From: Gracilaria domingensis
Taxonomy: Eukaryota > Rhodophyta > Florideophyceae > Gracilariales > Gracilariaceae
Reading direction: 5' to 3'
Assembly (NCBI GenBank): GCA_022539475.1
Contig: VCMS01000437.1
Location: 1 to 31,441 of the forward strand
Length of the DNA stretch: 31,441 bases
Shown here: one piece after another, positions 19,907 through 30,484 of the stretch
Position numbering within the stretch: position 1 is the stretch's first letter
Layout: every line of letters starts with the position of its first letter
Notes under the pieces: model-generated
What the model was told of the DNA's origin: nothing
Database searches by the model: none
The model's input: the letters and a program-made list of their open reading frames with translations, nothing else
Position numbers and translations under genes: made by a program

Positions 19907-21802
19907 TCAGCGGCTGGCACTATTGTTTCCTCTCCCGCTGTTCTCCGAGAGAGAAACCAACGCTTCAGCCGCTGTCCTATTGCAGTCAATTGTCTGCAAA
20001 ACGGGTGGAGCCACTTGACGACGACGATAAGGAATTGGCCACTGCGCAATTGGTAGGTCATGAAAACTACGGCTCTTGCGGTTCTTTGGTGATGATACAG
20101 AGTTTTGACTCGTTTGTGCACCAATGTTTTCCTTATCAGCCGATCCATCATCAACCTTAGAGCCTTTGCCACCACTCACACGCTTCTTTGAAGGCTTACT
20201 GGCCTTCATCGCAGCAAGTTTTGCTTTCATCTTCTCGACAGTTAACAATTCAGCTTCATTACCTGCCCCAATCATTTTGTTCGGCTCTTGTAAGGCGGTC
20301 GCTTTCTTCGACGGGCCAACACCGTTCCACAACAACTGCTCGACAAAATATCTATTACGCATCAAAATAGCAACTTCCGCCAACGCAAAGGATGGTCTAC
20401 TGTCTGGTGATGTCATGGCATGAATTTGAGACATCAAGGTTCTCTTGGCACGCTGGTTCTGAAATGCTGACACAGAATGTAGATTAAATGTGTCATGATG
20501 AATCATACAGCCTCTTTGCAACATTCGGTGTGCAACACCCTCTCCATCTGACGGAGAAAACGGCTTCATAAAGCGATGGTCCATTGGCCATAGCCGGGCC
20601 TCCCTAAACGCCTTCTTTACAACCGCCGGGGTTATCGCGTGGAATCCGGCTACGGCCATCTTGATCTTCAGAGCAACGTTAGAGTGAGATATATGACACT
20701 GACGCATGAGATCATCTCGAGTTTTCCTAATAGTAACTTGGAATGCCTTGTTCACTGCCTTGTCACATGGCTGTAAAAAGTGGGTAGTGTTCGCCGGCAG
20801 CTTGACTACGAACACGTTAGCAACCTCACAAACTTCAAGCCATCCTATGCCGTCCCGAGAACTATGACCGTCCAGCATCAATAGAACGGGTTTCTCCTGT
20901 GGGACGATAGTTCGAATGTAGTCGTTGATATGTTTCACTACAAGTTTCATGTTTTCCTTTTCAACGGAGCCATTCGCACTCATCAGTAAACATGTATCAC
21001 CTGGGCACCAATCTTTTTTCGTCAGCCAGTGTGGCCTTCCGTCTGACTCCTGAAAGTCTTTGCGGTGCAATGGAGCCAGCCAGTGGGACATTTTACGCTT
21101 TCCAGCTACGATAAGTAGCAGGGGTGCGACGTGACCTGCAGCTGACACAGCAATTTCTGCTGTAACGTGTTTACCATTCTCTTTCATTGCCAGTCTCGTG
21201 CCCCCTCGGTTACTGTCGGCTGGACAGAAGCACTTCACCCGCCTGCCAAACTCAGGCATTACGCTGGTTTCGTCATAGTTCCAAACGCGGTTAGGATCGC
21301 TCAAAATGCCGGGATGCTTTTCACCAAGCTGCTCCAAAACTTCTTTCAGAGTCTTTACATGGCTGTATGACTGCGCAGCCAAACGTGCGGCTGTCATGTT
21401 CTCCGCATTTCGAAATGTCAACTATCTATGTAGTGCACGGAAACGGCGCAAAGTATCATGGGAAGGTAGTTTGTTCTTGAATCCATCTCGGTTGTTTTCT
21501 GTGACACGGCTTAGTAACAATCTCATTTGTTCGTAGTCGATTGCGAACCCTCTGCGAGCAGCTTCGAATGCGCGGTTAACGAGGAGCAACTGCTCCGGTA
21601 TTTCGACGACAAATCTTCTTCCAGCGTGGTGGTTTATGGGATCTAGAAGCTTTTGAAGCTCGCTGTCGTTCTTCTTGAGTAGCGCTGCTCGAATCCTCTG
21701 AACCGTCGCAAAGGAAACGACCGTCTCCGTCGCTGTCTTTCGAAGAGACAGACCAGTACGCAAAAGCTCCAGTGCTGCCTTACGTCGCAATTTTTCACTT
21801 TC
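19907..21802 (-). pseudogene. Pogo/Tigger-like DDE transposase, 5' end cut by gypsy LTR
   Basis: A cut-and-paste transposase of the Tc1/mariner pogo-Tigger (DDE_1) type. The N-terminal part has a helix-turn-helix (LSLRKTATETVVSFATVQRI) for binding element ends, then a second DNA-binding-like region ending DTLRRFRALHR. A TAG at 21422-21424 interrupts the frame, and the same frame resumes at once (LTFRNAENMTAARLAAQSY). The catalytic core follows: VWNYDETSV (first Asp), VLLMLDGHSSR (second Asp), and LPANTTHFLQPCDKAVNKAF (third Asp). It ends at TGA 19907. The first five codons of the present open frame (21803-21817) are antisense gypsy LTR, so the true start lies beyond the gypsy element, outside the window. 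About 630 codons remain. Inactive as it stands because of the stop and the truncation. Confidence 0.88.
21798..21802. repeat. Left target-site sequence of gypsy element (CTTTC)
   Basis: The five bases before the LTR start. The matching copy should follow the 3' LTR beyond the window. Inferred from the LTR boundary, which is fixed by comparison with the solo LTR. Confidence 0.5.
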
Positions 21803-22776
21803 TGTAGAGCAACGCATTTTGCGTGGTTATCAGGATGATGCGCCTCATATACTCAGGGGAGTGATACGAGGATGCACTCGAAGAGTTATGAGTTGGACCC
21901 AATTTTGGCGGTTACTTTTGGAACGGCTTTCCCACAGTTACCTGTAATCAGGGTTGCCATTGCTGGCCAATACCGCTAGGTGGACGCGTGTACTACACCA
22001 CCGTGTGTGTGCATATTACGGGACAATAGGTAGTGCACCTGAGGTGCCTGACACTGGGCTAGCCACGTGTACGGACCCCTGCGGGTGTGCACCACGTGTA
22101 CATAGTTAGTTTAGACCTACTTAGGTGAGCTCGACCTCGTCGTCGCGAGCACCTTTGTAAAGTCAACCCGAGCACTTCTAAGTGAACTCTTTGTCGAGTA
22201 GCGCTCTCTTGAGTGGACTCTACACGAGTGAGGCTCTGGCGCCAACCGCCTACGTGGGTTATCACTCTCGCGAGTATAGCCACGTCTGGTTACGGTGGTC
22301 CTACCCTCTCGGTACCTTTGAGGAACATCTGTCGTTGATGTCGGGACCTGAGGGTCGTACCGAGGAGGTATAGGACTAGATTACGAAGTGATCCGACTCT
22401 GTATAGAGTTTTGCCGTGTTTACGGAAACCCGTGCATTACCGTTGGAGGATCTCGCCCCGCTCCGGGCACAGTGCCGAGGAGGCCCTACCCGTCGCGTGT
22501 GGGTGTTGTTTGGTTGTTGTTTTCTGTTGCTTTCTCTCTCGGGACTACACCTGTCGTTGGTCGTTTTTCATCGTTGCCGATACCACCCCATCTCTGGAGT
22601 TTCTCATCGTTTCCTCACGACGTGGCCTAGCACCTCTGTAGGTATAGCCAGTTGCCACTTCGGCCTTACAACCGAGTTACGGTGGTACAGAGGGCTCTGT
22701 CACTGGTCTGCCATCTCTCACGAGAGCGGACCTTCGGACAGTCTGGTGGGTTTCACTCTTCCGAGTTTGCCCCACA
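21803..22776 (+). repeat. Gypsy 5' LTR
   Basis: 974 bp, starts TGTAGAGCAACGC and ends TTTGCCCCACA. Boundaries were found by aligning it to the solo LTR, whose ends are fixed by its target duplication. It is rich in short palindromes such as GGTGCACC-like, CACGTG and TCGCGA words. I did not find a convincing TATA box. Confidence 0.93.
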
Positions 22777-22779
22777 AAG

Positions 22780-22797
22780 TGGTCTCCCGACTTAGAA
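22780..22797 (+). other. Gypsy primer binding site
   Basis: TGGTCTCCCGACTTAGAA starts three bases after the LTR. TGG would pair with the CCA end of a tRNA. The matching region is probably only the first 10-12 bases, because a longer match does not fit tRNA geometry. Primer tRNA not identified. Confidence 0.5.
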
Positions 22798-23020
22798 CCG
22801 TTTTAGGTCACTATCGTGGAATTGACTTGATTGTTGACGGATCACCGTTTTCTGACAACGATCAGGGGACTCTTTAGAGTTTTGGAGGTTGACAACTTTT
22901 GAACGTGAACCGCTGACGTGGTGGTTTACCGAGAAGGTTTATTGAGTTTTCTTGTTCTTTGGAGACTCGTGTACGAGTTTAACTGGATCATCTGGATCAG
23001 ATTGCTTACTGGTTTTCAGT

Positions 23021-25097
23021 ATGCCGCAACCGCCTCGAGGTTCTCGAGCTGGTTCAGCGCGGTCGTCAGCTGCGGTTCCACCCGTTGCACCGACGTCCCG
23101 GTCTATCCCAGATGAGGCGCAACCTCTTGAGGTCGTACCCTGCCCCCGGAGAACGCGTTCAGTTACGGAAGCACCTAAGGAAAATGTGGGTTCTGCTCAA
23201 CCCGTCGTTGAGACACCATCCATGGTTAACCCTAACGCTGCTACCGTAGCCGAGTTGGTTAGGTTGGAATCCCGCTTGGATATTAATCACGCTGCTCACG
23301 TGGAACTCCTACAGGATGTTACCTCGTTGAGGACGCAGGTTGATAATGCCCAGGTGAGGGATGTCTCAGGAGACTTACGTCTTCTGAGAAGGGACGTGAA
23401 TTCCATTATGGAAAATCTGGGTACCCCAGACGTCTTCGTCACGGAATACCGGGCATTTGTCGAGGAAATGCGCACCGATATCGGACGGATTCGTTCGCGC
23501 TTGGAAACGCTGGAGGATACAATCCGTCTGGATGAAGCTGTGGACGCACAGGTTCCTCAAGGAAATCCATCTGCGGATGAAGACCATCGTTCGGTGAAGC
23601 AGAAACGTCGACACTCAAAACGAGTTCACTATGATTCGGATTCATCGCGCTCTGACTCGAGCGGCATGACTGAAGACAGTTCGTCAGATTCATCTGATAG
23701 TGATGACAACCGTCATAGGTCACGTTCGACACGGTCGAAAGCGACGCAGTCTACTCAGGCAGTGATGAGATCACGCGTGAAAGGACGGCGCCACTTGGGA
23801 CTCAAAGAGTTAAAGCCGACGGACCCGCTCTACACAAAGCTGTTGTCGTACCGCTATTATCGGTTGGAAGATGTTACTTCGAATCGCTCCTCGCGAGGAA
23901 CCGGTAAGGTGAAGGACTACATTCGAAGGTTGAATGTTACCCTTGAAACAAGGAAGTTCTCGGGGACAGATCCTATCCTTATCTTGGATTTCCTTGCCAG
24001 GTTCGTCCAGGAGGCCGATATACTCGGTATGAGTGAAGCACAGGCATATGTGGCACTGCCGTACTTCCTAACAGGGACTGCGGAAGATCAGTACAACTCA
24101 GTTCGAGGAACCTCGAGAGCCTCGGAAGGAGGAGTCACGTGTTGGCCGGAAGCCGTGAACTACCTTCTCAGGTCGTACGCGACTTCCAACGCGATTTACA
24201 GCGCTACTCTTGCTGTTCGCGACACTAGACAGAAGAGTGGAGAATCTGAAACGGTTTATTCAACGCGGTTGAACAAAGCGTTTCACCGATGTGGTAATGT
24301 GTATTCCGCACAGGAGCGGTGTACCATGTTTGCTGATGGTTTGGACCCCACCATTCGGTCGTTGGTCGCTCGCCGACGCGAGGAAAAACGCCGAATGACG
24401 TACCTAGAGTTGGTTAATTACGCCCAGGCGGAAGGAGAGACGTATCGAGCCCGCAACCCGGGGCAGCGCCGCTCGAAAGCGCTACTCGCGGAGAGTTCGT
24501 CACCATCGATGTCGGTTTTGCGACGTGAAACCGCTGTCGGTGATGCTGATAACGTCCACTTCATCGGAAGTAACCCTGATTCTTACGGATATACGGACCT
24601 GCCGTCAACCTCGATTCCGAGCACGGAAGAAGACCCTAGACCCCGCATTGTATGCCCAAGGTGTCCGGGTGCCTGCAGCCCCGCTGCCTTACGCTAACAA
24701 TTCGTCGCGTCTGAACCGTCCAGGGTGGAAGGACACAGCACCACAACGTCGAGTGGACAATCGCCCTCGCGACAAACCGGCCTCGGTCATATGTTACCAG
24801 TGCTACCTTCCAGGTCACGTATCGACGCAGTGCGTATTTCCGCCGTCGCACCGGCCGAAAATTATTGCGTATTACGACGCCCTCACGCCCGAGGAAAAGG
24901 AATCTGTTCCACGAAAGGAATATGATAAGGCCAGAGCTGAACTGGGATTACCGGTTCCGGTCTATGCTCAGCCCTCCGTTCCGGCACAGGCACCTTCGAA
25001 CCAGGTTCAAGGCGAAGTACCCACGCATGGGGTTCAGTTAGGCCCCCCGAACGGAGTTCACGCACCGAATTCGGTGAGCCCCGTTCAGAAAAACTGA
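23021..25097 (+). pseudogene. Gypsy gag (capsid and nucleocapsid), one frameshift
   Basis: Structural protein that would package the element RNA. ATG 23021 starts MPQPPRGSRAGSARSSAAV; earlier in-frame sequence is leader. A coiled-coil-like region (LVRLESRLDINHAAHVELLQ), an acidic and Ser-rich linker (about 23600-23730) and a retrotransposon gag domain (KFSGTDPILILDFLARFVQE ... ALPYFLTGTAEDQY, FADGLDPTIRSLVARRREEK) follow in frame 2. Frame 2 ends at 24697, but the zinc knuckle CYQCYLPGHVSTQC (about 24800) lies in frame 0, which continues to TGA 25095-25097. A one-base shift near 24625-24640 (after PSTEE) joins the two. It is probably a mutation in this copy, as no slippery site is obvious there. 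Pol is in frame 2, reached at the end of gag. Confidence 0.85.
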
Positions 25098-25153
25098 CTT
25101 CGGGAGTTTCCCCTACGGGAGGGGCGCCTTCCGAGCCGAAGTTGAAGGCGCCC
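25088..25153 (+). promoter_or_regulatory. Probable -1 frameshift element (slippery site and pseudoknot)
   Basis: Gag ends CAG AAA AAC TGA. Slipping back one base on G-AAA-AAC enters the pol frame exactly at the stop. Downstream, ACTTCGG (25097-25103) pairs with CCGAAGT (25136-25142). In between, GGGCGCCTT (25122-25130) pairs with AAGGCGCCC (25145-25153), beyond the first stem. The interleaved order is that of an H-type pseudoknot with 7 and 9 bp stems. The spacer from slippery site to the first stem is only two bases, shorter than usual, and the heptamer is not a perfect XXXYYYZ, so function is likely but unproven. Confidence 0.6.
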
Positions 25154-28100
25154 GAGGCGTCACAGCTTCGCTCCCCAGCTGTTAGAATCCTTTCAAGGAT
25201 AGCGGCTACAACTGACGTGAGCTCAGAACACCTTTCGGTTCTACGTCGTCCGTGGATACGGTCCCGTAATCTCCGTATTCCGGAAAGAGTTCTTGTGATG
25301 GCCAAGAGAAACTACAAAGTTTATGCCGATCTTGGCTTGTCTAACCAGTTCATGGTTCGACAGTTGTCTGTGTTGGATACAGGAGCTGCACCGAACCTGA
25401 TTCACCTTGAGTTGGTGCCACCCGCGCTACGGGATGAAATTCGTCATGGTCCAGGTTTGGACATCGCGGATGCCAACAATAACCCGTTGCGTACTCTCGG
25501 GTACATACCTCTCATGGTACGATTAGGAACCTGTATGGTTAAAGGGGATTTCATGGTTTGCAAAAGCATTGCCGCACCGGTGATACTCGGTTGTGACTTT
25601 TGTGATCGTTTTGTTGAAGCGATTCGACCTCGAGCTCGAGTTGTTACCATGGATGATGGTTCCGAAATACCGATTGTAAGGAAACCGCTAAAGAGAGCTA
25701 CACGCAAGCGCGTCCCGCTCCCTGCTGCACAGGAAGTTCCAACCGTCGACCCGGTATCATCTAAGCTCCATGTGGCTCATGCCATCGCAATCCCTGCGCA
25801 ATCCCAAGTTTGGGTCACCATAACTACTAAGCAGTCTGGCCTACGTGTGGTACAACCATTGCCATCATTGTATGATCAGAAGCAACTCGCTTTGGCGAAC
25901 GGAGTAATCGCGGTGGAACCCGACAAACCATTCAGAGTTTTGGTCGCCAACTTTGGCACAACCCGACAGTGGTTAGCTAAAAACCAAATCCTTGGTACCA
26001 CTCTCCCACACCCTGCTGCTATCGTACCGACGAAGATACCCGTTGCGGATGTTCTCGGTATAACCGATGCTAAGGAGGGGGAGGGATCAGCGGAAACCGC
26101 TTTTACCGCATCGGATACCCCGGCGAGCGAAGTTACCGAATCGCTGGCACCCACCGAGGGTAAAGCGTTGCCACCAGGAACGGAAGATACAGACCCTGTC
26201 AAGGAACTGGAACAGTTGAATTTTGATCATGTACCTGAATCTCATAGAGGTAAGCTAAGAGAAATGTTGAGGGAGTTCACACCCATGTGGGATGGATCCC
26301 TCGGGACAATTGGAATCACGGAACACCGTATTGACCTACTTCCAGGTACTAGCCCCATTTCCCAACACCCATACCGGGCTGGTCCCAAAGCTAGGGAAGA
26401 AGAGCAATCTCAGGTTGAGAAGATGTTACGCGCTGGCGTCATAGAGGCGGCTCAATCCGCTTGGGCCTCACCCGTGGTGCTAGTTCCAAAAGCGGACGGA
26501 TCATGGCGATTCTGTATTGATTACCGTCGTCTAAATTCGGTCACCGTCAAAGACGTTTATCCCATACCCAGGATGGACGAATACATTGACTCGCTTGGGA
26601 GTGCTACAGTGTTCACCGCCTTGGATGCCGATTGGGGATACTGGCAAGTTCCGATCCGTGAAAAGGATAAGGACAAAACTGCTTTTGTGTGCCACCAAGG
26701 TTTGTACCGGTTGAAGCGAATGCCGTTCGGATTAACCAACGCACAGGCTACGTTTCAACGTGCTATCGATATCCTCTTGGCTCGATTCAAGTGGAAGACC
26801 TGCTTGGTGTATCTTGACGATATCATCGTGTTCTCCGATAACGTTGATGACCACTTAACACACGTCCGGGACGTCATGAGAGTCCTCAGAGACGCGGGCA
26901 TTACGCTGAAACTCAAGAAGTGCGAGTTCTTCACAGATTCTGTCAAATACCTAGGGCATATCATTCGACCTGGACAGCTCTCAGTTGACGCAGTTCGCGT
27001 GAAGTCGCTGAAGGAAGCGAAACACCCTACGACACAAACGGAACTCCGCAGTTTTCTGGGTCTTTGTAATGTATATCGGCGTTTTGTCCCGAACTTCGCA
27101 GATATTGCGACCCCCCTTAACCACCTTTTGAGAAAAGGTCAACCAGTTCAACTGGAACCCCTAGGCGACGCGGAAGCGTCTGCCTTTTCGGCATTAATTG
27201 ACGCAGTAACGTCACCGCCAATCTTGGCTTTGCCTAAGCTAGGACTTCCATTCGAAGTAGACACTGACGCCAGTGCACACCAGGTTGGTTGCGCCCTGTT
27301 TCAGGTCACGGAAGACGGCGTGAGACATCCAATTGGATACTGGTCGCGATCCTTGAACGTACACGAACGTAACTACTCAGTTTCGGAGAAAGAGTGCTTA
27401 GCCGTTGTATGGGCTCTAACTACACTGAGGCCATATCTTATGGGCAACCATTTTACGGTACATACGGACCACTCATCTCTCCGATGGCTCATGGAAATCT
27501 CGGAACCATCAGGACGCCTGATGCGTTGGCGCATGAGGTTATCGGAGTTCGATTTCACAGTTACGTACAAAAAAGGAACGTTGAATCTGCAGGCAGATGC
27601 ACTCTCCCGCTTAGGAACAGATGCAGAAGCGGCACCAGTTGACGATCTAGACATACCATGCTTTATGGTGGAAGAACAAGCAGGTTGGGTCGAATCCTTG
27701 TCGGATGACATCTGTGACGACATCCTGCTCACTTCTGAGAAGTTGGATCCCTTTACTGGATCTTTTGTACCCATCACTCCCGAGGAGATGATCCGAGAAC
27801 AGCAAACGGATGAGTTTTGTACGCGAATTCGCGCTCGTCTCAATGGAGGAGATCGTATACCTTTTCAGGTTAACGATCAGGGGTACCTGGTTAGGTTGGT
27901 TGAAGCGTATACCCAAATTGTGGTCCCATACTCGCTGCAAAACCGTGTGTTGGTCATGACAGACTATGTGAAGGTAGGAGCCCACCCAGGAGGTCGAAAA
28001 CTATACTTGACCCTGCGTAGGGATTTTTACTGGCCGTCAATGGCATTGGACTGCTACGCAGTACGACGCTCTTGCACCGAGTGCGCTAAGAATAACGTGA

Positions 28101-29550
28101 AACTTCGTAAGTACTCGAAGAAGTTAACGCTGTTCCCAGCACGGTCTCCTTTGGAGTTTATCGCTATCGATATCTTAGGTGAATTGATCAGAACCTCAAG
28201 AGGTAATCGATACCTTCTGGTTATCACCGATCGGTTCTCTAAGTTGGTACGGACAGTCCCGCTGAAACGGATTACGGCCACCGTGGTTGCACAAGCTTTT
28301 GTCACCCACTGGGTCTTTGTGTACGGTCCACCGGTTCATCTATTATCAGATAACGGTTCACAGTTCACGTCGAAGTTTTTCCAGGACGTCTGTCGGATCT
28401 AGAGTGTCAAGAATTTATTTACGACCACCTACCACCCCCAAACAAATGGTCATGTAGAACGATTTAACCGTACCATGCTGAATGCATTAAGATCTTATGT
28501 GGCAGATCATCCTAAGGATTGGGATTTGTATACGGACGCTATTACGTATGCGTACAACACCCAAGTCCACCGGGTAACGAAGCTAGCACCTTTTGAGTTG
28601 GTATTGTCAAGAGTACCGCCACCGGTTGCAATCGAGGCTCAAGAAACGCTTTCTACGTACCCGTCTGTTGGGTTATACAGGAACGCTAGGAAGGATTGGT
28701 TAACCAAAATGGTACCGGTCGCTCGCACAGCGATGGATAAGGCGCAGGCCGCTTATAAGCGCAACTTCGATGCGAAGGTTAGGACCCCATTACCAAAGGT
28801 CAAACCAGACGATATGGTATTTCTCCGCAAAGAATACTATAATCCGGAGAAGGAACGCCGCCACAAGCTCTCGCCTATCGCGGAAGGACCCTACAAGGTT
28901 ATTTACGTCACGGACGATACCGTAGTATTGGATATCAATAATTTCCACGAACGGATATCGTTAGACCGTGTCGCGCTGGCCCCACCACCCTACGTTCACG
29001 TTAACACCCAACTGGGTGAAGCTACAGGGGACGAACAGGTCGTATCTTCGCGCCCTGCGACTCTCCGCCCTGATCGCGGCTCATCGGATCTACCGAGCCA
29101 GAATCACCCACGCGGGTAGCACAACCCGTTGCGGGAGATGAAGAGGAAAACTCAACTAGAGTTGACCCCCCACCGGACGTCGTGGCTCCCGTGCCACCGC
29201 CTAAGGAGGGGGAGGAAAGTACGGAACCCGTTACACCGGCGTCGCACGGTCACACTGTGTCGCAAGGTACCGCCAACAATCTCGCGGTCTCTACCGATAG
29301 CGTTGTGGTGCGCCGAGGCGCTGTACCTCGTGGTGATACTCCGTCGAGTTCGTTGAGCAATGCGCTGGAAACGACACGACCCACCCAGGGGGTACACACC
29401 GCTGTGGATAACGTAACCCCGTCGGGAACACCACAACTGAGTGAGGTCACCACCCGCAGAGCGGAGAAGACAGTATCTGTAGACCCGGGCTTCCCGGAGA
29501 ACGCAGAACCGCAAGCGGTAGATCAGCTCAATGTTACCGACCGGTGTTAA
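25094..29550 (+). pseudogene. Gypsy pol: protease, reverse transcriptase, RNase H, integrase
   Basis: Domains in order: protease LDTGAAPN (about 25373); reverse transcriptase with WRFCIDYRRLN, FTALDADWGYWQVP, RMPFGLTNAQATFQ and catalytic YLDDIIVFSD (about 26810); RNase H with DTDASAHQVGCALF, SEKECLAVVWAL, HTDHSSLRWL and LQADALSR; integrase with a degenerate zinc region (HPGGRKL ... CTEC), then AIDILGEL, LLSDNGSQFTS and PQTNGHVERFNRT (the D, D, E residues). The chromovirus GPY/F module reads EGPYKVIY (about 28885). An in-frame TAG at 28400-28402 splits integrase between the second Asp and the Glu (probably CAG to TAG). After DRVALAPPPY a Pro/Ser/Thr-rich tail begins. One frameshift near 29090 moves it to frame 1, where it ends at TAA 29550. 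Translation is expected through the -1 shift at the end of gag. Confidence 0.9.
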
Positions 29551-30241
29551 CCACGCCGTGATATGAGGAAACGAGAAGTCGTACTTACCGGCGTATTATT
29601 TGGGAAAACAACCTTGGAAAGGTGAAGTACGAAGTACGAGTTTGGAAACCGTCGATGGTGCACCCACGCCGCGTGGCAGAGGACTCATGACACACCCAAG
29701 TGGAGAGTAACACGTTGAGTGACGTGATGACGTATGGAAAGCACCGCCGACGCGGGGAACTGCGGACAGTAAGTCGCGTGCGCGAGTACCACACGCGCAC
29801 GGTGCACGATGTACGGTCGCCAATCGTAGGCGAACGGACACCTGTTAGGGTACTCGTGGCTCACACGTGCCATCGCCTGGCCAACTAGAAGGCCGCGATA
29901 TGCACCGTGATTGGTCAATCCGCCTCCATGGCGCACGAGCGAAACCCTGCCCGTTCTCCGTCGCACGGACGATCCTTCTGGATAGCAAGAGGGAGCTCAG
30001 AATCCCGAAGCTACCGTTGGACGGTTGGAAGCTCAACCAAAACGAGCCGAAGCTCGTCAGACTCAAGAAGGAGAGTACTTCAAGAAGAACCTTTCAGGTT
30101 GAAGATTGGACGCTCCTGGCGTAAGTTGTAGTTGTCGCGCAGCGAGGAACTCCTAGTGAGTCGTGACTGGTTAAGTCCAAGAGGAACCCTCTAGAGGTTA
30201 GCCGGCCACCACCTCGCCACCCTCGAAGGTACGAAACCACA
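29551..30241 (+). other. Gypsy segment between pol and chromodomain ORF
   Basis: No gene is confidently supported. A short frame that is open from 29867 to 30124 has some protein-like bias (LPLDGWKLNQNEPKLVRLKK), but no recognisable domain. ACAGTAAGTCG at about 29766 could be a splice donor. If so, this stretch might include an intron joining upstream sequence to the chromodomain ORF; no branch point or acceptor is convincing. Confidence 0.35.
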
Positions 30242-30484
30242 ATGGGTGAAGGAGAGCAGTCAAACACCGAGGTGTACCCGCAGGAATACGTGATCGAACG
30301 TATCGTACGTCATGTTGTAGACCCCGATGGGACGGTACTGTACCAAGTGCGGTGGTATGGCTACTCCGCCGAGGAGGACACCATGGAGCCGGTCGAGCAC
30401 CTACCTAGGTCGAAGATCGTTTCATACCACCGTCGCACTCGGTCAGCCTTGCCGTCCAACCTGGACGAAGCCCAGGTGGGATAA
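30242..30484 (+). CDS. Stand-alone chromodomain protein of the gypsy element
   Basis: An 80-residue ORF from ATG 30242 (context CACAATGGG) to TAA 30484. Residues 14 to about 64 form a chromodomain: EYVIERIVRHVVDPDGTVLY, QVRWYGYSAEEDTMEPVEHL, PRSKIVSYH. The usual aromatic cage residues are partly present (Y near the start and W/Y in VRWYGY); the typical 'TWEP' is TMEP here, with Trp replaced by Met. Chromodomains bind methylated histone tails, and in chromoviruses they guide integration into heterochromatin. They normally form the C-terminus of integrase. Here it is a separate ORF about 690 bp after the end of the pol tail, in the position where some gypsy elements carry an envelope-like gene. 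It has no stop or frameshift, unlike gag and pol. Confidence 0.85.
   Translation: MGEGEQSNTEVYPQEYVIERIVRHVVDPDGTVLYQVRWYGYSAEEDTMEPVEHLPRSKIVSYHRRTRSALPSNLDEAQVG

Noticed and set aside
22780..22800. Identification of the primer tRNA from the gypsy primer site
   Set aside because: The full 21 base complement does not fit tRNA acceptor and T-arm geometry; only a short TGG-initiated match is credible.
442..29550. Reassigned stop codons (TAA/TAG read as glutamine)
   Set aside because: Some frames are broken by TAA or TAG only, but TGA also interrupts others, several genes carry frameshifts too, and clear protein ends use TAA (5196, 12000, 30484). Decay explains the pattern better.
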